Position numbers and translations under genes: made by a program. Source: Pyropia yezoensis (lineage: Eukaryota; Rhodophyta; Bangiophyceae; Bangiales; Bangiaceae). Taken from it: a stretch of 64,000 nucleotides of DNA. The DNA lies in NCBI GenBank assembly GCA_009829735.1, contig CM020619.1, positions 13,011,777 through 13,075,776 on the forward strand. Direction: 5' to 3'. Position 1 is the stretch's first letter, and each line of letters opens with the position of its first letter. Positions 53,701 to 63,866 of this stretch are shown in pieces. A model generated the notes under the pieces. It searched no databases. It had not been told where the DNA came from and was given only the letters and a program-made list of their open reading frames with translations.

Positions 53701-55957
53701 CACGACGAAGTACCGCCTGTCTCAAGTCGTGAGTGAGTCTTTGAAATTGAAATCACCTGTCCGGCAGTACAGATACGCGTCGCGGAGGCGAGACGATGCA
53801 ATCGTTTTCATTCGCGCTCGAATCGATCATGCAGATGTTCAGTCCTTCAGCAAGGCCATGCTCTATCTTCATGTTCCCTGGCGATCACTGGATACCATAG
53901 TTCCACATGGACACGACCCTTCCATAGTTCTGACATTGGCTGCAGAGAGGGGTGATTGCTTGTCGCTACCAGCAATGATGAGACACTATGAGTCGCTGTC
54001 CACGCAGGAAGTGCAATTGAAAAACCAGCAATCTATGGACAGAGAGCAGGCAGAACACGAGAAAAGTACTTTCCACGTGGATGGCTTCTCAGGAAGTGAC
54101 AACAGCGATGAGGATGAAGGAGATGAAAAATGGGATGCACGTGTAAATGATGTTGACGAGCGAGATATGGACGTGAGATTGGATACAGATCCAACTGGGT
54201 TGCCGTCTCTCGAGCAAATGACCATGCCAGGGACGCGCATCAGCCGCACTCGACACACACAAACACCACAAGCCCGGCGCGCAATCGAGCTGACGAATAA
54301 TATTCTCGCCTGCAAAGGCCGTATGGAAAGCGATGAAGAACAAAATGGTGATGGAATTGAGCCCTCAGCACCTGACCCTTGGGCACTTCTTAGAGACAGG
54401 GTCGATTCGTTAAATTCTGAGCAGAGGAAAGTATACGACACCGTCCACTCTGATCTCATCGGCGGAACGACTGCGAAACGCGTTGTTCTCATAGGCCCCG
54501 GAGGCACTGGAAAGTCGTATTTGATCGACACAATCGGCATGATGTTAGATATCCGTGCGACTGACAAGGCAGACAAAGACACCAGTATTTTCCGGCCTCG
54601 TCACTCCACACTTGTCAAGACTGCATATACGGGTGTTGCCGCAGCCAACATCGGCGGTATGACGTTACATAATGCGCTCGAAATAAAGGGGAGGAACATT
54701 GAATGTGACATAGCTGACGCGTCCATGACACGGCTCCAGCGGGATTGGCAGGACGTAGCTGTGCTTGTCATAGACGAAATAAGTTTTCTATCTCCACAAA
54801 ATCTGTACGAGATCAGTGCCCGACTGGGCAACATATTCCCACACAAAAAGCACGCGCCTTTTGCTGGACTATACGTGATAATGGCTGGAGATCCATACCA
54901 ACTGGGTCCAGTTGGAGGCAAGACGTTGTGGCCAAGGAACAATGAGCGTGGCTTGAGCGTGAAAGAACTTTTCGAACGTGAGTACTACTTGGAGCCTGAC
55001 GAGTTCTTTGAGCTATCAATTGGCCAAAGAAATTTTGGTCCGTTTTATGAAGTTCTATCGCGACTGCGGGTTGGAGAATCCACGCAAGATGATATTGATC
55101 TGATAAACAAGAGGGTGCTACAGCCACAAGGACAGGCCTCCTCTGAGGCGTTCAAAGAGGCGGTCTTAGTCGTGGGGACGAACCGTGAGGCTGTGATGCA
55201 TAACGAGGCGATGCTGCTGGCTGCATGCCAGGCAGCCAACAGTAATACAGAAGAAAAAAGAACGGTCAGGGTGTGGACGCACGTGAAGCTCAGCAGGAAA
55301 ACAAAAGAGGGCCTGACGAGGGCTGACCAAGCCCAAATTATTTCCAGGTGCTTGACACGGCATCGGACGGCTGGAGCAAGCGAAAAATTCATTGCGAACG
55401 CGTTCTGCACTTTTAAAGGTGATCGAGTACGCTTGAATGAGAATATTTGTGTGGAACTCAATCTGTACAATGGGGCTTGCGGGACTGTCATGGAGGTATT
55501 CAGTTCGCCCACGGTGGACCCACATGAGAGTCGTCAAGCCGCCGCCTCTCGCATGGCAGAAAGCTCAGATGTTATCGACCTCCCTGTAATCATCTTGCAA
55601 TTGGATGAAGGTTGCTACCGCGGTCCTTCCATTTCGCAGAAGGCACCTCGAGTGATTGCCATCGAAGCTCGCAAGTTCTACATTGTGAAGCCTTACTCAG
55701 CAGTTCTGTGGCAGCTACCACTCGTTCCGGCACACGCCTCAACGGTTCATAAAGTACAATCTCTGACTCTGCCAGGGATTGTTATGGACGCCATCCGATT
55801 CCGAGCTGCATGTTCTGTGTACATCGCATTGTCAAGGGTTCAAGAACTGCGACATCTGGCGCTTGTCCGACCGCTGACGTGGAACGACATTGAGAAACAC
55901 AAGCGAGAAATCGATATGATTTCAAATCATATGGAGCACTTTCGCAACCGTTCATAG
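50712..55957 (+). pseudogene. Helitron Rep-helicase, copy 2, nearly complete with one 1-base frameshift
   Basis: The first frame starts at ATG (MDILQPLPGGG) and runs to 51467; one T is missing near 51418 relative to copy 1, after which the main frame continues to 55957. Domains in order: Cys-rich N-terminal region; Helitron-like N domain (FPHLFYRGTGGPSHTRQ); HUH endonuclease motif with His codons at 52847 and 52853; Rep tyrosines at 53330 and 53342 (AAMYTASYLTK, fitting Y..xY..K); acidic linker; PIF1-type superfamily 1 helicase with Walker A GPGGTGKSYLID (about 54494), TAYTGVAAANIGG, Walker B VLVIDEISFLS (54772), GDPYQLGPVGG and the C-terminal block STVHKVQSLTLPG .. VYIALSRVQELRH. Helitrons move by rolling-circle replication with this nickase-helicase. 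All catalytic motifs appear intact apart from the single frameshift. Element ends were not defined. Confidence 0.92.
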
Positions 55958-56890
55958 CGGCACCACGCCTGTACTTTTCCGACCTTCGCCGGCATCGCTC
56001 ATGGCTGCAGACACTGAACGCTCCGCTCCTGCCTGCCGTTAACCGACGACGCCAGCCCCGATCCACTCTCACCCGCCAAGGACCATAGCGCTGTCGGACC
56101 CTCGGGTCAGCACGTACAGGCTCGCCACGGTCCCCGCCCAAACTTTTATGATCACCCGGTGGGCAATCCTCGGCACCAGCCACGGTGCGTTCATCCCCCT
56201 CATCGCCAACATCTGTACGGTCTTCGGGCGGGTGCTGCATGGTTCCGTGAGCCCACTGTGCCGGACCACCACCCGACCACCAACCAACAGAGTACTTTAG
56301 GTCGCCCCAGCTCGTCCCCGTGCTGTCCGCCATGTCGCGTTGCCGCGGACACAGCGTGTCGGGCTCAAATCCATCAGCCAATGAGAATTCTTAGAAAACA
56401 AATCTCAAATAGTATGCTGTGATTCCTGGCTTCCACCACTTTAGATCGAACACTCGGCAACTGGGCACCACGCGGCACCGTGATGCACGATGTCGGCGTT
56501 GTCCAATCACAAGCAAACAACGCAGAGACGGTCGTATGCAATGATGAAATTATGAAAAGCAAAAAAAAACAACCATGCTTTCGGGCCTTGACAGTTGATT
56601 GGCAGCCGAGGCCGGCCGCACGACTCGACCAGATATTTTGGTCGGCCCCTCTGTCCGCCCACGACCTCCGCTCCGGTGTCTTCCACAACCCGTTCAGCAG
56701 CGCTGCTGTCCAGCTGTGCGCGGCCAGTACGGGTGCGGTTTTTTCTTCCCCAGGCCGCACTATAAATAGGTTCTCACGGCGGTCAGCGGTGCGGATCCCC
56801 CCCACGACCGTAACGTACCGTGCTTTGCGCGCCACTTCTCGCAGTGATCCACACACCTCTCCTCCACCCGTTTCCACCCTCCTCCCCATC
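55958..56890. other. Helitron 3' flank and promoter of the next gene
   Basis: 55958-56370 follows the Helitron stop and has no gene; a Helitron terminus probably lies here or in the AT-rich patch at 56380-56420 (GAATTCTTAGAAAACAAATC), but no hairpin plus CTRR end could be fixed. 56420-56760 is moderately GC-rich and includes an A-run near 56560. It leads to the TATA box at 56761. Confidence 0.4.
56761..56770 (+). promoter_or_regulatory. TATA box (TATAAATAGG)
   Basis: TATAAATAGG matches the eukaryotic TATA consensus and sits 130 bases upstream of the ATG at 56891, inside GC-rich sequence where such a word is unlikely by chance. A C/T-rich leader follows (CTCTCCTCCACCCG..). It is the clearest core-promoter element in the window. 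Confidence 0.65.
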
Positions 56891-58244
56891 ATGGTGACCG
56901 GGCCCATCAATAAGTTTCTTGCGCGGGGCTCACAGCACCCGCGTTCCCAGGCGTCTCCTGGCCGCGTGTTCACGGCGCCCAAGCTCTCCGCGGTCGCCAG
57001 CACCTTCGTCGGCAACCTGTCGTTCTCGGCCTGCCTTTCATCCGCTTTTCTGCCGCCGGGCATGACAGCACGCTCCCTCGCCGAGTACAGCAAGGGTGGC
57101 GCTGTGATTTTTTACGACGCAACCGCGCCACTTAAGCTGCTTTTGACGCCGGACCAGAATCGTCACTTCCTCGCCTGCATTGAGCGCGGCGTGTGCAAGA
57201 TCGGAGACGTACGATTTTTTTTGCTCCCCCGCTGCGTTCCTATCGACTCGTATTTTATTATTGGTATTGGTATGGTTGCCATTGATCATTGGAGGAGACC
57301 GTGCCTAACTAATTTTCGATGCATGGATGAATCGCTACATTGGTATTTTAAGCGGATGTCTTTTTTGGTGCTCTCTCGGCTTGTTCTTTTTTGTCACTCG
57401 TCAACCGCTACAGGTCGTCACCGTGAAGGTGCACACCGCCATGCTGTCGCAGCCGGAGCCGCACACCCTCCGCGCCGCTAGCAACATGGTGCTGGCGGTG
57501 GCGCCGACAGGCTGCCCCGGCATTTTCATGGACTCCCTTCCCATCCCGCTGGCCTGGGCGAAGTCTTTGCCTCCGTGGTGTGTCTTTTCGTCCGTCCTCA
57601 CCCTCAACATGCAGACGATCCGGTCCATGGGCGCGACATCCTCAGTGCAGGTCGTCGACCGCGTCGGCGAGCACGCCATGCTCACCATGCCGTCGCGGAA
57701 CCTGTCAAACCTCTTGGGGGAGCTAAACCGCGTCACCCTCACCGACGTGCTATTTCCGTCACTCTGCAGCCCGTCCAACGCTTCCCGAGCCTTCCACCTC
57801 GGTGACGGGGCGACCGTCGAGGGTGTGTTCAAAGAGGTCAATTTCACGACAGGCATGACCTTTAACCAGACATACTGGTGGGTCCCTATGGTCTCCACCC
57901 CCATGCCTACCCTGGAGGCAGACCGCATCGCCCGCGAATGGATGGCATATGCTGAGCCCGGTGCCAACAACGTGTTCTACGACCTCGTGCCCGTGGACGT
58001 CGGCGCCGCGGCGGACGCTGTCGTTGACCTCGTGGCGGACGAAAGCACGGCCTCACCAACTTCCGCACTGCTGGGCGCCGCCGCCCGTCGCGCGGGTGAG
58101 GAGGAGGCGGAGGAGGAGGAGGAGGATAGGTCGCCTGCGGGTGCGCCTGTTGACGCGGCACCTGGCGCCTCTGGTGGTGGCGACATGATTACATCTTATA
58201 GTGGGTCGGCCGACACGACCGACGTGTCGGCCCGCCGTCTGTGA
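56891..58244 (+). CDS. Two-exon protein of unknown function with acidic C-terminus
   Basis: Exon 1 is 56891-57208 and exon 2 57414-58244, 382 residues. The intron (GTACGA donor, CTACAG acceptor, phase 0) is AT-rich relative to the exons. The start ATG lies 130 bases past a TATA box. The sequence is balanced and looks folded, without Ala/Gly runs: KLSAVASTFVGNLSFSACLS, GGAVIFYDATAPLKLLLTPD, FLACIERGVCKIGD, then VVTVKVHTAMLSQPEPHTLR, TGCPGIFMDSLPIPLAWAK and FKEVNFTTGMTFNQTYWWVP. The last 75 residues are Ala-rich and strongly acidic (EEEAEEEEEDRSPAG). No transmembrane helix, signal peptide or family motif is recognised. Codon use and low repeat content suggest a conserved gene. Confidence 0.78.
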
Positions 58245-59132
58245 TTGTCCTGACACGGTTGTGGTCACGTGAGGAGAGAGAGGGGTACACATGCGCGTTG
58301 CGAGAGAGAGGGATAAACATGCACGTTGCGTTCAAAATACAGGCCCGCAGTGCAGCACTCCCAGCGCCGCGGGCACATGACACAAAATCGACCGCCCCCC
58401 GCTGGCCCCCTCATGGCCGCCTCAGCGCCCGTCGCGGCCGCCCGCGCCGCCGTCGACGGGGAGACGAGCGGCGGCGCCACGGCGGCGGCTGGGGCGGAAG
58501 TGGCGAGTGGCGGGCGGCGGCGGCGACGGCAGCCGGCGCGCCGGCCGTTCCCGTCGGGGCAACGGAAGCAGAGAGTCGGTGCGTGCGCAGGGAGGGCGGA
58601 GGCGGCCGCATGCTGCTGTCGGGGGGTGGGCAACCACCCCCCAGTGGCCCCCCCACAGCTGCCACGCGCGACGCCACCGCTCTGGGGTGGGGAGCGGGCG
58701 GCCGCTACCGGAGAGGGGGCGACCGCAGGCGGTTGCGGCCGGAATGAGGGCGCCCCCGCCGCTGTGGCGGGCGCGCGCGGAGGCGGCCTCCCCTCCCCTG
58801 CCGCCGTTGCAGGGACGACGCACCGGCGCACACCCGCGCCGCTGCTGCCGGCGGCGGCGCCAAGCGCAGGTGCCCAGACGACCGGGGCGCGCCCGCCCGT
58901 GGTCTTGAGCGGGGGCGTCCGCAGCAAAGAAAGGGGCAGCAGGTGCCAGCGCAGGGGGGGGGGGAAGGCAACGGCGCGGCGTCGACCGAGGTTGCCCCCG
59001 CCACCGACAGGTCCACGGGCGATGCCCCGCCGGCGGGCCGCGAAGCCGGCCGTCAAGCACCCCCCCCCTTCCCCCTTGGCAGCCCCTCAAGGCGGCTAAG
59101 CAGCCTGCGTAGCCGCGTCGCCACACGCCAGC

Positions 59133-59890
59133 TGGCCACGACCATCCACAGGTGGGGCCGCCGCCGCCGCCACCAGCGCACCCACCCACGGGGGCAGGCC
59201 GCCGGCCGCCGGCAACGGGCCGTCCCCCCCCCCTCCCCCCCCCCCCCCGCACGACCCCCCGCCGGACGCCCCGCGCAGGGGACAGCCGCCGTCGCCGCCC
59301 GCTCCACACCCGACGCTTGGGGCACGGCCATCCACGGATGGGGCCGCCGCCACCGCCACCGGCGCCCTCACCCGCGGGGGCAGGCCGCCGGCTGGCGGCA
59401 ACGGGCCGTCCCCCCCGCCTCCCCCCCCCCCCCCGCACGACCCCCCGCCGGACGCCCCGCGCAGGGGACAGCCGCCGTCGCCGCCCGCTCCACAGCCGAC
59501 GCTTGGGGCACGGCCATCCACGGATGGGGCCGCCGCCGCCGCCACCAGCGCCCCCACCCACGGGGGCAGGCCGCCGGCCGCCGGCAACGGGCCGTCCCCC
59601 CCCCCTCCCCCCCCCCCCCCGCACGACCCCCCGCCGGACGCCCCGCGCAGGGGACAGCCGCCGTCGCCGCCCGCTCCACAGCCGACGCTTGGGGCACGGC
59701 CATCCACGGATGGGGCCGCCGCCGCCGCCACCAGCGCCCCCACCCGCGGGGGCAGACCACCGGCTGGCGGCAACGGGCCGTCCCCCCCCCCTCCCCCCCC
59801 CCCCCCCCCCCCGACCCCCCGCCGGACGCCCCGCGCAGGGGACAGCCGCCGTCGCCGCCCGCTCCACAGCCGACGCTTGGGGCGCGACCA
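59133..59890. repeat. 186-bp minisatellite, four copies
   Basis: The word CGACGCTTGG recurs at 59311, 59497, 59683 and 59871, giving a period of 186, 186 and 188. Each unit has a CCGCCACC-rich part, GGCAACGGGCCGTCC, a run of 10-20 C, ACCCCCCGCCGGACGCCCCG and GGGGACAGCCGCCGTCG. The first copy is the most diverged at its start. 186 is divisible by three, so the frame is kept on both strands except where C-run length varies. The long frames across it are therefore not evidence of coding. Confidence 0.85.
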
Positions 59891-60311
59891 TCCGCGGGCG
59901 GGGACGCCGCTCGCGGGGATCCTTGTGCTCTCTTGGCAGCAGGGGGGAGCGCGCGTGGCAGTGGTCGAGCGCACCGCCCACTGGCCCGGCCGCCACCGAA
60001 GGGGGGGGAGGGGGGGAGGGAGGGGCGCCCCGCCAGCGTCCCCGCTGGCCCGAACCGGGCGAGCCATCCCTGCGGGCTGCCGCCAGCCCCCGGCGGGCGG
60101 GGGTGCCGGTCTGGCCAGCGGGATCCGCCCGCCTGGCCCATCCGCCCGCCGCAGGGACTGGCACAGGCGGAGGCCGACTGCGCGCCCGGCGGCAGCCACG
60201 GCAGCGTCGACGGGGGGCCCCCCCGCGGGGTGCCAGACCGGCGGCGCCTCGCCGTGGACGAGGTCATGCGCCAGCACCACCCGCCGGCCAGAGGTGACCA
60301 CGCCCATTGTA

Positions 60312-61163
60312 GTGAGTATCCGGGTCAATGGGAGCCCCCCCCCGGCCGCAAGGGGAGCTCATAGCGAAGCTCTGTACAAGTCCAGGGACAGAAAGTCTGA
60401 GAGAAATTTAGGACGGGCATGTAATGGTGTTCAAATGGGCGGCCGCTCCCTTGAGGGCGCGCAAGCAAGAAGAACAACACAGCGGCGCGGCCTTCTGTTT
60501 TTACTCGTTCTTCCTCTTTCGTCTGCCTCGTACATCTGTACGAATTTACTCCAATACATCGCCCCGGCTGGCCATTGCCAGCCGGTCGCCAACGCCCCTG
60601 GGTGCGCGGCTGCAACAGCCCGTGGCCGACGTCTCCTTCAGCAGCAGGCTGCCTCCCCACGTAGTATTGATACTCCCCCACCCCCCCGCCGACAACCCGC
60701 CCCACCAGGCACCGGCAGCCGCCAGCAGGACGCCCCGTGGAATGCTATACCTGTCCCCCCCCGCCGCCCCGAAGCACCCTCCGTCACTACTCACCCAGCC
60801 ACACCCGCCCTTCACTTGGATCGAAGCCGCACCACACCGCTTCACCCAGCCACCACGCAAGGCAGCGATCGCCTGCCCCCCGTCAGAAGCTGACCTCTCG
60901 CGCGACTACAGCCGCCCCCCCCCAGACGGCGGCTGCCAGCCCGCGGCGCCCATCAAACACCCCCGCGGCGCCAACCACCGAGCCGGTTCGTGTTCCACGT
61001 TGCCTCTACCACGTGGCTTTCTCGAGGAGGGAGTCGGGTATTTGCGATTGCCATTTCAGTACAGTGGTATCGATGACGAAGTCCTGCTCTGTGTGCAAAG
61101 CTTCGCTATTAGCTCCCCCTCTCGCCCTGGGGGGGGCTTCCATTGATCACGGTGACTCAGTGT
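60312..61163. mobile_element. Inverted-repeat element of about 850 bp (non-autonomous DNA transposon candidate)
   Basis: The left end (60312-60380: GTGAGTATCC, GGGTCAATGG, GAGCCCCCCCCC, GGGGAGCTCATAGCGAAGCT in order) matches the inverse of the right end (about 61090-61163), which read inward gives GTGAGTCACCGTGATCAATG, GAAGCCCCCCCC, GGGGGAGCTAATAGCGAAGC. The arms are about 70 bases and clearly related though not identical. The 700-base interior has no transposase and only Pro/Arg-rich frames. GAGTCACCGTGAT and TAGCGAAGCT also occur directly beside the DDE element ends near 42590 and 44439, hinting at a shared family. Target duplication not determined. Confidence 0.6.
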
Positions 61164-62738
61164 TGATGCCGACCGTCTCCTCACCGATTCCCGGTGCTGT
61201 CGGCACCCGCCGCCACTTGTCAGGTGCCGACCGCCGCGTCGCCACGGTCCCCGCCCGGCCGCGCCTGTTGCCGCGGCCCATCCCTCCCGCCACGGACTAC
61301 GCCGCCCAACGACGCTCAGCACCACCACCGCCACCACCGCCACCACCGCCACCGCCACTACCGCCACCGCCGCCACTGCGGCCGCTGCCGCGGCCGCTAC
61401 CTCATCTCGCGGCGGCTGCTCCGCCCCCCTCCCTCGCGCGCGCCTCGCGTCGGGCGACCCTGCCTCCCCGCCGGCTGCCGCCGCCGCCAGTCGGCTGACG
61501 CACCCGCGCCCGGCCTGCCGCTCGTCCGGCCTTGAGGGGGGGCTTCCCCTGTCTCCACCTTCACTCTCCCCCCCCCCACTTTTCCTCCTGCGTGTGGGGG
61601 GGGGGTACCCCCTGTCCCGCCTGTCGGCGCCCGCCATTGCCGCTGCCTCGCCGTATTGGGGGTGGTCGTGCGGGACTGATCGGTCCACAAGGACGCTTAG
61701 GCGGGTGGATGCTGTGGGGTGCGGGCGGGGGTGTGGAGGCGGGGGTAGGGGTGGGGGGGGCGGGGGTGGGAGCGAGGCAGCGGAGACTTTGCTGGCGGGT
61801 GAGCGGTCGGGGGGGCGGACGGTAGGGGGGGCGGTGCGGGCTTTGGGGTTGGTGGTGGGGGGGCGGGGTGGGGGGGGCGGGGGGGGGCGGGGGGGGGGGC
61901 GGCTTCCCATTGTGGGAGGTGGGCTGGTGTGCGGTGGCTTCGCGGGGGGTCTGCTGTGGCGGTGCGTACCGGCGGTGGCGGGGGGGGGGTGTGGAGGTGG
62001 GTGTATCGGTCGGGGTGAGGGTGCGGGTGGCGGCAGTGGCGGCGCAGGTGACGGTGGTGGCAGCGGCGGCGGGAGCTGCGGCGGTGGCAGCGGCGGCGGC
62101 GGCAGCGGCTGCTGCTGCGGCGGCCGTGACGGCGGGGGTGGCGGTTTGTTACGCGGCGGTAGCGGTGCTGCCTGCCAACCCTCACGTCGGGCGGGAACTG
62201 GTCAAGGCTGGGCGGCGTGGTGTGGAGCGGAGCAGGGGGGTGGAGGGTACTGCCGCTTGTGCGGCGGCGCTACGAGACGCTGCCACCTGCTACCGACCGC
62301 TGGTCGCCGCCCCTCCCCCCGAGGGGGCTGCCTCGCGGACCGGCGTTTCTCTCTCTTGCCCATCTGTGTGCCCTTGCCCTCCACCCTCACCACCGCCCCA
62401 TTCTGGGCGTCTCCGCGGCCCGCCTCCTCCTCCCTTTGCCTCCCTGCTCCCACCCTTTCCCCGCCCATCTAGGCGTTGCTCTTTTGCCCCTGTCCTCTCT
62501 TGTATCCATTCCCCACCGTCCTTTCCCCCCCCCCCCCGCGTGTGCACCTCGCGTCCCCACTACTGGCTGATTTTACCTCTCTTCACGCCCGCCTCTTCTT
62601 TCTGACGTGTGACGCTGGCCTGTGTGGACCGCTCCTTCCACGTCAGCTGCGCCCCACCATTTCCCTTCTCGCACCCAGCGGCCCGCCCGCCCCCCTCTTC
62701 CCTTTGGCCCCTTTGCCTCCGCGACGACGTGGCCGACG

Positions 62739-63692
62739 ATGACCCGCCCACGGCGGCCGTCGCGCTCACGCTCGACGGGCCGATCGTGGGCGGGCCCCCC
62801 CCTGGCAACCCCCGGCGACGACGCCACGGACGTTGCAGAACGTACCTACACCTCTGTCACGGACTTCGTGGCCGACGTACGCCGGTGGGGCGTCGGCGGT
62901 CTAGCCGCCCTGGCCGTCTACCTCGCCCCCATTTTTGTTTGGCTGGTGGCGTTTGCGTTTATCCACGACCTCATCCCCGTCTCGCGCAAGCCGTCCATCA
63001 ACGTAACGCTGCTGCCGGCCATTGATAAGGCGTGCGGGTGGAGCTACCGGTGGTTTGCCACGCCCACGGCGGTGGCGCTGGACGTCCTCGCGGCCGTCCC
63101 CTACACCATCCACGCGGTGGTGCCCCTCTTTTACGCCCCCTTCCTGTTGGCGCGGTCCCGCTCCCCCGCCCGCCTCGGCACGTTTGCCTTTACGCTGGGC
63201 TGCATGAACATTGCGGCGGTGACGACGCACGTGCTCTTCCCCACCGCCCCCCCATGGTACTTTGACAAGTACGGGCTGACGCCCGCGACATATGCGATGA
63301 AGGGCGACCCCGCGGGGCTGTCCCGCCTGGATACCCGCGTTGGGGGCTCTTTTTTCCACTCCATGTACCACGACGGGGGCAAGGTGGTGTTTGGCTCGTG
63401 GCCCAGCCTCCACGGCGCGTGGCCCTACCTGATGGCGATTTTCGCACCAACGGCGGGCAGCCGCGGTGGCAAGACCATCGCGTGGGTGTACGTTGTGCTC
63501 GTGTGGTGGGCGGCGCTCTACCTCCAGCACCACTGGTTTGTGGACCTCCTGGGGGGGGCCCTCTACGCCGAGGTGGCCTACCACCTCGTCGGGCGCCCGC
63601 GGGCAGAGGTGGCGGCCGCCACCGCTGCTGCCGCCGCCACGGCCGCTGCGGGGGGCAGCCGCTGGGCCGCTTGGTGGTCGGGGGGGTCGGCA

Positions 63693-63730
<38 letters not shown>

Positions 63731-63866
63731 GGCGGGCGCCTCCCCAGTGCGCCGTGGCGGGCTCTCTGGGGGGGACCCCCGGCTGGCGACCACCGACGAG
63801 GACGCCGACGATGGCGCCGCGCTGCTGCCCCTGTCGACCGACTCGGACGGGCCAGGCCGCGTATGA
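62739..63866 (+). CDS. AUR1: Aur1-like inositol phosphorylceramide synthase (PAP2 superfamily)
   Basis: The first ATG in this frame gives 375 residues. The fungal-type enzyme moves phosphoinositol from phosphatidylinositol to ceramide in the Golgi membrane. Sequence evidence: several hydrophobic helices (GLAALAVYLAPIFVWLVAFA, LGTFAFTLGCMNIAAVTTHV, IAWVYVVLVWWAALYL), the motif FPTAPPWYFDKYGLTPATY, a KGDPAGLSRLD block matching fungal Aur1, GSWPSLHGAWPY with H225, and LQHHWFVDLLGGALYAE with H265 and D269. The two His and the Asp form the expected catalytic triad. The C-terminal 90 residues are Ala/Gly-rich with an acidic end. The true N-terminus may lie in another frame: DDVADDDPPTAAVALTLDGP just upstream looks more natural and would join after the C-run at 62795-62802 if that run is miscounted. 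The usual plant IPC synthases belong to a different subfamily. Confidence 0.9.

Larger units (their letters stand above)
58245..62738. other. Long GC-rich stretch with repeats, no supported gene
   Basis: Long frames are open on both strands (for example 58422-60164 minus and 58943-60364 plus), but they mirror each other, start from non-ATG codons or inside low complexity, and consist of Pro/Arg or Gly/Ala repeats. The region contains the 186-bp minisatellite, an inverted-repeat element at 60312-61163, a CAC/CCG microsatellite at 61320-61390, and G-runs at 61740-61905. 62600-62738 may carry the start of the Aur1-like gene. Confidence 0.45.

Noticed and set aside
59133..59890. CRISPR-like array
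   Set aside because: Units are 186 bases with no conserved short repeat separated by unique spacers, and the host is eukaryotic. It is a minisatellite.
58422..60364. Long open frames on both strands over the minisatellite
   Set aside because: A repeat whose period is divisible by three keeps all frames open. There is no ATG-led, non-repetitive coding segment.
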